Below are positions 1 through 8,000 of a DNA stretch of 48,459 bases, piece after piece. The notes beneath the pieces were generated by a model. It saw only the letters and a program-made list of their open reading frames with translations. It was not told the DNA's origin and did not search any database. The translations under genes were made by a program, and so were the position numbers. Origin of the DNA: Paraburkholderia sp. Tr-20389. GTDB taxonomy: Bacteria > Pseudomonadota > Gammaproteobacteria > Burkholderiales > Burkholderiaceae. Each line of letters opens with the position of its first letter. Position 1 is the first letter of the stretch. The DNA lies in contig NZ_JAAGPD010000070.1 of NCBI RefSeq assembly GCF_017104565.1, positions 1-48,459 of the forward strand. The letters are read 5' to 3'.

Positions 1-1
1 T

Positions 2-175
2 GGCGGTGCCGGCGGTGCAGTCGCGGTGACGACGGGCGCATTCGACATGTCCAACAACATGGCGAGCGCAGCACAGTCGGCGGCCGGCATTATGGTTCTG
101 AACCAGAACAGCGGCATGGCGTCGATGGTGCAGCAGGCTGTCACAGTGCAGGCGAACCTGGCTGTCGGCCGCTAA
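2..175 (+). CDS. C-terminal end of a secreted Gln/Asn/Ala-rich protein (Fap-like locus), 5' truncated by window
   Basis: The frame is open from base 2 to a TAA at 173-175, giving the last 57 residues of a protein whose start lies outside the window. The piece is rich in Gly, Ala, Asn, Gln, Ser and Met and has no Cys. It ends in a segment, QNSG-x4-VQQAVTV, that matches the same-register C-terminal signature of the two other putative substrates of this locus (QN[ST]-x5-[IV]Q-x2-[TV]). Low-complexity Gln/Asn composition next to a periplasmic C39 peptidase suggests a secreted, possibly amyloid-forming, structural protein like FapB or FapC. That is inference from context; the truncated piece alone would not identify the family. 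Confidence 0.6.
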   Translation, partial: GGAGGAVAVTTGAFDMSNNMASAAQSAAGIMVLNQNSGMASMVQQAVTVQANLAVGR

Positions 176-219
176 CCGGTCTGAAGGACGGTAAGCGTCG
201 ACAAGTCGTTGTGTGATGT

Positions 220-245
220 GCCGTGGGGCGTTCGCGCTCCACGGC
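220..245 (+). terminator. Hairpin between the truncated gene and the next CDS
   Basis: GCCGTGG (220-226) pairs with CCACGGC (239-245), with further GCG/CGC pairing inside. Only a weak U-rich tail (ttctgttcc) follows. It may be a partial terminator, attenuator or mRNA-stabilising stem that sets different levels of the flanking substrate genes. The rest of 176-376 shows nothing else I recognise. Confidence 0.3.
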
Positions 246-376
246 TTCTGTTCCATCGTCAGGCGCACGGGGTAGCCGCGCCGGGCGACGGTCGCACAAG
301 TCTTACTTCGCCGCGCACCGCTGCGCGTGCCGCAAGGCCGTTGCAGCACGGACGGGCGAAGCACCAGGAGACAACC

Positions 377-829
377 ATGCAGGCGTTCAAACGCATTGCG
401 ATGTGGGTACTGCCTGTCGCCATTGGATTGCCGGGCCTCGCAGCCCATGTCGTTGCCGGCGAACTGCGTTCTCCCGTGCAGGCGGATACGTCGATCGCTG
501 TTGTTGCACCCGCTGCGCAAGCGAGCGCGGACAAGACGGGGACGGCCGCCGCATCGACTGCACCGGCGAGTGCAGCCGACGCGACTTTCGGCGTCGCGAT
601 GACGGCCGAGCAGCTCGATGCGCATCGCGGCGGCGAGCAGGTCTTCAACGACATGAACCTGCGCGGCACGGTCGCGAACAATACCGCGCGTGGCGTCGAC
701 ACCGGCTCGAACATGATCACGGGCGGCTCGTTCTCGAGTTCGAGCGGCTTGCCCACCGTGATACAGAACACGGGCGCGAATGTGCTGATCCAGAACGCGA
801 CGATCGTCAATGTTCGCTTCGGGGAATGA
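377..829 (+). CDS. Secreted 150-aa protein with double-glycine motif (candidate C39 substrate)
   Basis: The start is ATG 377, 7 nt after GGAG; longer in-frame extensions upstream lack a signal peptide. Residues 1-28 form a signal peptide (basic start, hydrophobic core, AHVVAG end). Residues 29-74 are an Ala/Ser/Thr-rich pro-like segment. MTAEQLDAHRGG (75-86) then closely resembles a double-glycine leader end (acidic/Leu helix followed by GG). The remaining 64 residues are Asn/Gly/Ser-rich and end in VIQNT-x2-N-x2-IQ-x2-T-x2-N (128-145). It lies 3 nt upstream of the C39 peptidase gene, so the two are almost certainly co-transcribed and coupled. I infer export to the periplasm by Sec, cleavage after Gly86 by the neighbouring peptidase, and a role as a structural or nucleator protein of a surface fibre. 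No database family can be assigned. Confidence 0.75.
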   Translation: MQAFKRIAMWVLPVAIGLPGLAAHVVAGELRSPVQADTSIAVVAPAAQASADKTGTAAASTAPASAADATFGVAMTAEQLDAHRGGEQVFNDMNLRGTVANNTARGVDTGSNMITGGSFSSSSGLPTVIQNTGANVLIQNATIVNVRFGE

Positions 830-832
830 GCG

Positions 833-1522
833 ATGAAACTCCACAGAGCCGTGTGGCTTCTGGCGTGCGCGCTGACGGCGGCAGGCGCGGCGCGCGCCGA
901 CCCCATCACGATCTACGAGCCGTCGGGCGCGGGTTACGCGATGCACGTGACGAGCCTGAAAGAGGCTCGCTTCAAGCGGACCATCAAGCAGCAGTTCGAC
1001 TTCAGCTGCGGGTCCGCGGCCGTGGCGACGCTGCTCACGTATCAGTACAACTATCCCGTGAACGAACAGACGGCATTCCAGGAGATGTACGAGAACGGCG
1101 ATCAGGCGAAGATCCGCACCGAGGGTTTTTCGCTGCTCGATATCAAGCGTTTTCTGGAGCGTCGCGGCTTCATCGCGGACGGCTATGAGTTGCCGCTGCA
1201 AAAACTCGTCGAAACGAATACGCCCGCCATCGTGCTGATCAGCGAAAGCGGCTATCACCACTTCGTCGTGGTGAAGGGCCTGAAGAATGACCGCGTGCTG
1301 GTCGGCGATCCTGCGACGGGCACGCGGCCCATGCCGTTGAAGAGCTTCGAGGCGAAATGGGAAGACCAGGTCCTGTTCGTCATCCATAACAAACCCGGCG
1401 TCGGGGTCTTCAACGATCCCGTCGACTGGCGGGTAGCGCCCGCTGCGCCGCTCTATACGGGCGTCAATCGCGATGGTCTGTTCTTCACCGTGATGCCCAA
1501 GCACGGCGCGAGTGATTTCTGA
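833..1522 (+). CDS. Periplasmic C39-family cysteine peptidase (FapD-like)
   Basis: A 229-aa protein with a signal peptide (residues 1-22, cleavage near AARA). The papain-like C39 core is visible: oxyanion Gln53, catalytic Cys59 in FSCGSAAVATLL, His143 in YHHFVVVKG and Asp159 in GDPATG. In ABC-type bacteriocin exporters this domain cuts after Gly-Gly in leader peptides and is fused to membrane and ATPase domains. Here it is free-standing and exported, as in FapD of the Pseudomonas functional-amyloid operon. The genes on both sides encode secreted proteins with GG motifs, making them the obvious substrates. Start ATG 833 follows GGGGA and lies 3 nt after the previous stop; the next gene starts 8 nt downstream, so this is a tight operon. 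The fold is confident; the exact in vivo substrates are inferred. Confidence 0.88.
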   Translation: MKLHRAVWLLACALTAAGAARADPITIYEPSGAGYAMHVTSLKEARFKRTIKQQFDFSCGSAAVATLLTYQYNYPVNEQTAFQEMYENGDQAKIRTEGFSLLDIKRFLERRGFIADGYELPLQKLVETNTPAIVLISESGYHHFVVVKGLKNDRVLVGDPATGTRPMPLKSFEAKWEDQVLFVIHNKPGVGVFNDPVDWRVAPAAPLYTGVNRDGLFFTVMPKHGASDF

Positions 1523-1530
1523 GGGCCATC

Positions 1531-3036
1531 ATGAAAACGGAGACCCGAAAAATCGCCGGTATCGCCACGATGTTATGTGGCTCGATGGTGACGTTCGGCG
1601 CGCACGCGTTCGAGCAAAGCGCGCCCGCTGCGGAAGCGGCCAATGCGCCCGATGTCGCGGGCGGGACGATCGAGCCGCTGGTGATGCGCGACACGGCGGC
1701 TTCGATCGAAGTGACGAATGCGCCCGATGCCATCACGCAGGCCGTCGTCGATACGTTGTCGTCGCAGAAGCCGCGTGCGTTTGCGGACGACGCCGACGGC
1801 ATGCATCCCGTTCCCGTGTCGTATGCGGCGCCGATTGCCGTCGTGACGCCGCGCAAGGAGGCCGCCGACGAAGCGGTCGGCGCAGCGCCTGTGGTGCCGG
1901 CCGACATCGCGAGCGATACGGTCATCAACGAAGCGTCGTATGCCGTCGATCCAGCGCCATCGCCTTCGGTTGCATCGCCGCAGGGAAGCGATGTACTCGC
2001 GCAGCGCGATGCCGTCGAACAACGGGACGCAACGACAGTAGAGTCTGTCATCGCGCAGAAGGCCGAGCATGCCGTCAAACCGCTTCCGGTGTCGTATGCG
2101 GCGCCGATCGCGGCTGCGGCGCGCAAAGCCGATCAAGCTGAAAACACCAACAAGGCCGACAAGGTCGACAAGGCCGAACAATCCCCCGCGCCGCGCGAGC
2201 AGCACGAAGAACAGCGCGCGCAGTCGAAACCGATGCAGTCTGAAGCGCTGACTCTCGATGCCACGCCGACACCGCCCCCCGTGTCGCCCGCGCATGCAGA
2301 GCCCGTCGCGAACGAGGCGGAGATCGTCAAGCCGCCCGTTTCGTACGCAAGGCCGATAGCCGTACCTGTCAAACGCGAAGCAAAGGAAGTGGCGAGCGCG
2401 CCAGAGAGAACGCCGCCGCAAACCTCGCCACAAGCCTCATCACGAACATCGCTCAAAGAAGCGCCCGCATCCGTTGCCCGGACGCAAAGCAAAGCGCCCG
2501 TCTCGTATGCGGCACCCATCGCCGTGCCTCAAGTGCCTCAATCTGCGCGCAATGACACGCCCCCCGGCGCCAACCGCGAGTTGAAAGCGCAAGCGAGTGC
2601 CGAAGATCCGAACTGGTCGTCGAAAACGACGGTTGCGCTCAGCGAAGAAAAGCTCGACACGATGCGCGGTGGTTTCGACGTGGCAAACGGTCTCAAAGTC
2701 TCGTTCGGCATTTCGAGGATGGCAGTCGTGAACGGCAATCTCGTCACGCAGACCAGCTTCAACATTCCGGACCTGAGCAACATGACGACCCAGCAGGCGC
2801 AAGCGCTCGCGGCGGCGAACATGGGCTCGCTGCTGCAAAACGGCGGAGGCAACATCGCGCAGCAAGGGTCCGTGCCTGGATTGTCGGGCGCGGTGATCCA
2901 GAACACGCTGAGCAACCAGAACATTCAGACGCTCACGACGATCAATGCAGCCGTCAATTCATTGGGTCTGTTCAAGAACATGAATGTCGGCGCGACCTTG
3001 AACAACGCCTTGATGAATTCAGTCAGGCCGCGATAG
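1531..3036 (+). CDS. Secreted 501-aa protein: long repeat-bearing pro-region, GG motif, Gln/Asn-rich C-terminal domain
   Basis: The signal peptide covers residues 1-26 (AHA end). Residues 27-365 are low-complexity (Ala, Pro, Glu, Lys, Thr), probably disordered, and contain four spaced copies of PVSYAxPIA at about 95, 186, 269 and 323. LSEEKLDTMRGG (370-381) is a near-consensus double-glycine leader end. The 120 residues after it are Asn/Gln/Leu-rich, lack Cys, and end with VIQNT-x2-N-x2-IQ-x2-T-x2-N (455-472), the signature also seen in the 150-aa protein. It is last in the operon, 8 nt after the C39 gene, and is followed by a strong terminator. I infer that the periplasmic C39 enzyme cuts after Gly381, freeing the C-terminal domain for export or fibre assembly. 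The role of the pro-region is unknown; it could anchor, chaperone or hold the mature part. Confidence 0.75.
   Translation: MKTETRKIAGIATMLCGSMVTFGAHAFEQSAPAAEAANAPDVAGGTIEPLVMRDTAASIEVTNAPDAITQAVVDTLSSQKPRAFADDADGMHPVPVSYAAPIAVVTPRKEAADEAVGAAPVVPADIASDTVINEASYAVDPAPSPSVASPQGSDVLAQRDAVEQRDATTVESVIAQKAEHAVKPLPVSYAAPIAAAARKADQAENTNKADKVDKAEQSPAPREQHEEQRAQSKPMQSEALTLDATPTPPPVSPAHAEPVANEAEIVKPPVSYARPIAVPVKREAKEVASAPERTPPQTSPQASSRTSLKEAPASVARTQSKAPVSYAAPIAVPQVPQSARNDTPPGANRELKAQASAEDPNWSSKTTVALSEEKLDTMRGGFDVANGLKVSFGISRMAVVNGNLVTQTSFNIPDLSNMTTQQAQALAAANMGSLLQNGGGNIAQQGSVPGLSGAVIQNTLSNQNIQTLTTINAAVNSLGLFKNMNVGATLNNALMNSVRPR
1813..2526 (+). repeat. Four dispersed copies of a PVSYAxPIA-encoding repeat
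   Basis: Units begin at 1813, 2086, 2335 and 2497, inside the pro-region of the 501-aa protein. Each encodes PVSYA[A/R]PIA with conserved residues but different synonymous codons (for example tat/tac for Tyr, gcg/gca for Ala). That points to selection on the peptide rather than recent DNA duplication. Spacing is irregular (273, 249 and 162 nt). Confidence 0.85.
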
Positions 3037-3051
3037 AAGGCCGAATAAAAA

Positions 3052-3080
3052 GGCTCGCGACGCGTTATGCGTCGCGAGCC
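3052..3080. terminator. Bidirectional Rho-independent terminator
   Basis: A perfect 12-bp stem (3052-3063 with 3069-3080), a 5-nt loop, an A-run before and TTT after. It lies between the + strand operon ending at 3036 and the - strand gene ending at 3114, so it can serve both. Confidence 0.9.
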
Positions 3081-3113
3081 TTTGTTTCGATAGCGGTCTA
3101 AGCAGCAGGCCGC

Positions 3114-4544
3114 TCAGAACTGGATCGGCATGCGGAAGGTCAGCGTGAGATCCGGCGTGTCGCGCGTGAGGCCGGCGCCTAGCGAGAAGTTCAGCGTCGT
3201 CTTCGGTGTGATGCGGTATGAGTAGCCGACCAGCAGCGTGCCCAGTATCACGCGTACCGAGCCTGGCACGCTCTGACCGTTCTGCTTGGTCGGCAGCACG
3301 ATGCTCTGGTCGTAGCCGATGCTGAACGAAGCCTTTTCGTTCAGCGCGAGACCCATGCCGATGTTGAAGCCGTAGATGTCGCCGGGCTGGATGTGGCCGA
3401 CGGGATCCGTCTCTCCGTTGAGGATGTGCAGGCTCAGATCGCTGCGGCCGAAGCTGTGCAGATAGCTGAAGTTGCCGAAGAACACGACGGGGTCGCTCGG
3501 GAACAGCCATGTGAGGCCAGGCTGGATCGCATAGAAGCCCGTGCCCGTCGGCTGTTCGAGCGGCAGGCCCGTGCCCGTCGTATTGCCGATACAGCGCGTC
3601 ACGCAGTCGGTGACCACGTCGAACGGGCTCTTGCCCGTCGCCGTCTTGAAGCGCAGCCAGCCGATGTAATAGAACTTGTCCGGGCCGCCTTCGTTCAACT
3701 GGTAGCGCAACGTCATTTCGACGTCGCCGATGCCGTGGCCGCTGCTGTTGAAGACGTTGTCCTGCGCGGAGCCCGTGAAGATCTCGCGGCTCACCGTGTC
3801 GTTGGTCGAATAGACGTACGGCACGCGCACCTCGAACTCCATCCGGTTGGTGATGCCGTAGCGCGCGGCAAGACCGCCTGTGAGCACATTCGACTTGATC
3901 TCGCGCACATCGATCAAACCGATCAGCAATGCGGGAATGATCGTGTAGCCGACCAGTGCCACGCGGTCGGACGACGAATAGCCGAACTGGAACGACGGCT
4001 CCAGCACGAACTTGTTGCGCGGCGTGAGCACGCCGGGTTGATCGAAGATCGGCGCGACGGCGGGCGGCGCCGTATCGGGGATGGGCGCCTGGCCGACAGG
4101 CTGTGCCGGTTGGGTCTGCTGGTCGCCGCCGTTCTGCGCCATGTTGATCGCGGGCGCAGGCGCTGCACCTGTTGCTGCTCCCGCTGTTGTGCCTGCGCCT
4201 GTGCTGGGCGCCGCGCCCGTGTTGTCGCCGGCACCGGCGTTTTGCGCGATGCCCGTGGCGGCCGCCGCACCCGCGCCCGCGCCGGGCTGGCCTGCTCCGC
4301 GGCTTGCGTCCAGCATGCGTGAATCAAGTGCTTTGCTTAATTGCTGGAATTGCGCTTCTTCTTCGGCGAGTTTCTGTTTGAGTGCTTCGAGTTCCTTTAT
4401 ACGGTTGTTCAGTTCCTGGCGAAGGGTTGCGATATTTTCCTGTGCGGTTTGATCGTTCAGCGACTGCGCATGCGCTTCAACGTAAAAGAGAAGCATCGTC
4501 GCGTAACTGATCGTCCGCACATGTCGAAATGGCTCGCGCTTCAT
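3114..4544 (-). CDS. Outer-membrane coiled-coil/beta-barrel export protein (FapF-like)
   Basis: The chosen start is the ATG at 4544, preceded by GGAGA at about 8 nt; it gives a 476-aa protein with a clean signal peptide (residues 1-26, EAHA end). Residues about 30-75 form a heptad-rich coiled coil (LRQELNNRIKELEALKQKLA). Residues about 82-165 are a Gly/Ala/Pro/Gln linker. From about 175 to the end the sequence alternates polar and aromatic residues as in an outer-membrane barrel and ends in Phe. This order (signal, N-terminal coiled coil, linker, barrel) is that of FapF, which exports amyloid subunits across the outer membrane. It is transcribed convergently to the peptidase/substrate operon instead of being its last gene. 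Other PF13557-like barrel families are the alternative identity. Confidence 0.72.
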   Translation of the reverse strand: MKREPFRHVRTISYATMLLFYVEAHAQSLNDQTAQENIATLRQELNNRIKELEALKQKLAEEEAQFQQLSKALDSRMLDASRGAGQPGAGAGAAAATGIAQNAGAGDNTGAAPSTGAGTTAGAATGAAPAPAINMAQNGGDQQTQPAQPVGQAPIPDTAPPAVAPIFDQPGVLTPRNKFVLEPSFQFGYSSSDRVALVGYTIIPALLIGLIDVREIKSNVLTGGLAARYGITNRMEFEVRVPYVYSTNDTVSREIFTGSAQDNVFNSSGHGIGDVEMTLRYQLNEGGPDKFYYIGWLRFKTATGKSPFDVVTDCVTRCIGNTTGTGLPLEQPTGTGFYAIQPGLTWLFPSDPVVFFGNFSYLHSFGRSDLSLHILNGETDPVGHIQPGDIYGFNIGMGLALNEKASFSIGYDQSIVLPTKQNGQSVPGSVRVILGTLLVGYSYRITPKTTLNFSLGAGLTRDTPDLTLTFRMPIQF

Positions 4545-5064
4545 GGGTCTGTTCTCCATGTCAGGCTTGCAGGTTCTACCCCGGTACACCTAGACAACAG
4601 GCCAGCGGCATCGACATGTCCAGTCGTTGTGCTGGGCATGAAGTATTCCCTCGTTAGGCTCCATTAACGCGACTTGGGCGTATCTCCATGCTTGCGAATG
4701 TCATCGGTATTGAAACCGTGAGTCGCTATTGGTGTGCAATTCGAACTTGTCTCCATGCATCCGCAATAAAGCCTTTAAAGATGATCGTCTTTTGCCTTAA
4801 TTCCGGACCATAAAAGCCTAACGCATCAGGGGTGCATCCGCTAATAAGAAGAACCCTGGCCTGTGATCGTTAGCCAACAGAACGAAGCGTTTTTATGGAT
4901 CCTCCAAGTCCGTTGCTGCGCCATCCGCCGTTTGCGCCGACACGCTTCTGTCATGGCCGCGAGCAAGCATGTCCGATGTGCGCGTGCACAATCCGTTTCG
5001 GCTCAACGGGTGCATAATGCGCTTCAGTCGATGCAGCCGATTGTCGCCCCACGCGGAGGACGTC
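4545..5064. other. 520-bp divergent intergenic region
   Basis: It separates the FapF-like gene (-) and the glutamate dehydrogenase gene (+) and must hold both promoters. The stretch 4600-4870 is visibly more AT-rich than its surroundings. I see no convincing -35/-10 pair, operator palindrome, small ORF or RNA gene. Confidence 0.5.
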
Positions 5065-8000
5065 ATGCAAGCGAAAAACGAAGAAGCCATTGCTCATCTG
5101 CTCAACGATGTCGTCGAATTCGCGCGAGGACGATTGCCCGAGCCCGCATTCGCAGCCGTCGAACCTCTCCTGCGCCACTACTACGATTTCGCCGACGCGG
5201 ACGACCTGCAAAGCCGCGGCATCGCCGACCTTTACGGCGCCGCGATGGCGCACTGGCAAACGGCGCAGCGCTTCGTGCCGGGCAGCGAGCGGTTGCGCGT
5301 CTACAACCCCATTCTCGAACAGCACGGCTGGCATTCCGATCACACCGTCATCGAGATCGTCAACGACGACATGCCGTTTCTGGTGGACTCGGTTGCGATG
5401 GCCGTGAACCGTCAGGGGCTCGCGCTGCATTCCGTGCTGCATCCCGTGTTTCGCATCTGGCGCGGCAAGGACGGCGGCATCGAACGCATCGCACCCGGCG
5501 GCGCATCGAGCGATGACGGCCAGTCGCAGCTCGCGTCGTTCATCCATTTCGAAGTGGACCGTTGCGGCGACGCGGCGAAGCTCGATGCATTGCGCAACGA
5601 GATCGCGAAGGTGCTCGGCGACGTGCGCGCGGCCGTCGAGGACTGGCCGAAGATCGTCGACATCGCGCGTACGACGATCCGCGACATGGCCGCGCGCGAG
5701 ACCAGTCCGGAAGGCGTCGAAGCGCGTGCGTTCCTCGAATGGATGGTCGCGGACCACTTCACGTTCCTCGGCCAGCGCGATTACGAACTCGTCACGCATG
5801 ACGGCCAGTATGGTTTTCGCGGCCTCGCCGGCTCGGGTCTGGGCATCCTGCGCGAGACGTTGCGGCCGCAGGGCGCGTCGGAGGTGACGCCGCTGCCGCC
5901 CGCCGCTGCCGATATCATCGCGGGTGCCGCCCCCATCTTTCTGACCAAGGCCAATTCGCGCGCAACCGTGCATCGCCCCGGCTATCTCGACTATGTCGGC
6001 GTGAAGCTGGTCGGGCCGGACGGCAAGATCAGCGGCGAGCGGCGTTTTATCGGGCTGTATACATCGACGGCCTATACGGCGTCGGCGTCGGAGATTCCGA
6101 TCGTGCGCCGCAAGTGCGCGAACATCGTGCGGCGCGCGGGCTTTCTGCCTAAAGGACATCTCGGCAAATCGCTGGTGACGGTACTGGAAACGTATCCACG
6201 CGACGAACTGTTCCAGGCCGACGAGAACGAACTCTACGACACGGCCATGGGCGTGCTGCGTCTCCAGGAGCATCAGCGCACGCGCATGTTCCTGCGGCGC
6301 GACCGCTTCGACCGCTTCGTGTCGTGCCTCGTGTTCGTGCCGCGCGAGAAGTACAACACGGACTTGCGCCGGCGCATCGCGAAGCTGCTGATGAGCGCGT
6401 TCAACGGCACGAACGTGGAATTCACCCCGCTGCTGTCCGAGTCGACGCTCGCGCGCATTCACTTCGTCGTGCATGCGGAGCCCGGTGCGATGCCGGATGT
6501 CGACACGCGCGAACTCGAAGCGCGGCTGATCCAGGTGTCGCGCCGCTGGCAGGACGATCTCGCCGACGCGTTGCTCGACGCATTCGGCGAAGAGCAGGGC
6601 AACCGTCTGTTGCAGCACTATGCGGATTCGTTTCCGGCAGGCTATCGCGACGACTATCCGGCACGCACGGCTGTGCGCGACATCGAACTGATCGAGCGCG
6701 TGCAGGGCACCGGGCACATCGCAATGAATCTGTACCGTCCGATCGAAGCCGGTCCGCGCGCGTTCCGCTTCAAGGTGTATCGCGTGGGGGAGCCGATTGC
6801 GCTGTCGCGCAGCCTGCCGATGCTCGAGCATCTCGGCGTGCGCGTCGACGAAGAGCGGCCTTATCTGATCGAAACGCCGGGCGCCGCCGCCGCATGGATC
6901 CACGATTTCGGCCTCGAACTCGCCGACGATACCGAGTTCGACATCGAGCGCGTGAAGGATCTGTTCGAAGACGCGTTTGACCGCGTGTGGACGGGCGATA
7001 TCGAAGACGACAACTTCAATCGTCTCGTACTGCGCGCGCAACTGAGCGCACGTGAAGTGACGATACTGCGTGCATATGCGAAGTATCTGCGCCAGGTCGG
7101 CTCGACGTTCAGCGATGCGTACATCGAACGCGCGCTGACGGGCAATCCCGCCATCGCGCGCATGCTCGTCGAACTGTTCGTCGCGCGCTCCGATCCGGCG
7201 CCTGCCACCTCGCGCGACACACGCGTCGAGCGGCTATTGAAGACGATCGAAAGCGCGCTCGACGAAGTGCCCAATCTCGACGAGGACCGCATCCTGCGCC
7301 AGTTCCTCGGCGTGATCAACGCGACGCAGCGCACCAACTACTACCGCCGCGAAGCGAACGGCAAACCGCGGCCTTATCTGTCGTTCAAGTTCGATCCCGC
7401 GAAAGTGCCGGGCTTGCCCGAGCCGAAACCGATGTTCGAAATCTGGGTGTACTCGCCGCGTGTGGAAGGCGTGCATCTGCGCGGCGGGCGCGTCGCGCGC
7501 GGCGGCTTGCGCTGGTCCGACCGTCGCGAGGATTTCCGCACGGAAGTCCTCGGCCTGATGAAGGCGCAGATGGTGAAGAACGTGGTGATCGTTCCCGTGG
7601 GATCGAAGGGCGGCTTTGTCGTGAAGAATCCGCCGCCGCCGACCGACCGCGAAGTGTGGATGCGTGAAGGCGTCGCGTGCTATCAGACGTTCCTGCGCGG
7701 GCTGCTCGACCTCACCGACAACCGCGTGGGCGGACAGATCGTGCCGCCGCCCGACGTGGTGCGACACGATCCCGACGATCCCTATCTCGTCGTCGCTGCC
7801 GACAAGGGCACGGCCACCTTCTCCGACTACGCGAACGCGATTTCGCAGGAATACGGCTTCTGGCTCGACGACGCCTTTGCATCGGGCGGTTCGGTCGGCT
7901 ACGACCACAAGAAGATGGGCATCACGGCGCGCGGCGCGTGGGAATCGGTGAAGCGCCATTTCCGCGAAATGGGCGTCGATACGCAGACGACGGACTTCAC

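Noticed and set aside
377-3036. Reading the C39/GG genes as a classical bacteriocin export locus
   Set aside because: There is no ABC exporter or membrane-fusion partner, the C39 enzyme has its own signal peptide, and the GG proteins are long Sec-exported proteins, not short peptides.
4951-7041. Long open frame (about 700 codons) on the - strand opposite the glutamate dehydrogenase gene
   Set aside because: It is an antisense shadow caused by strong GC bias at third codon positions; its composition (Arg/His/Ala-rich) has no family features and no ribosome binding site.
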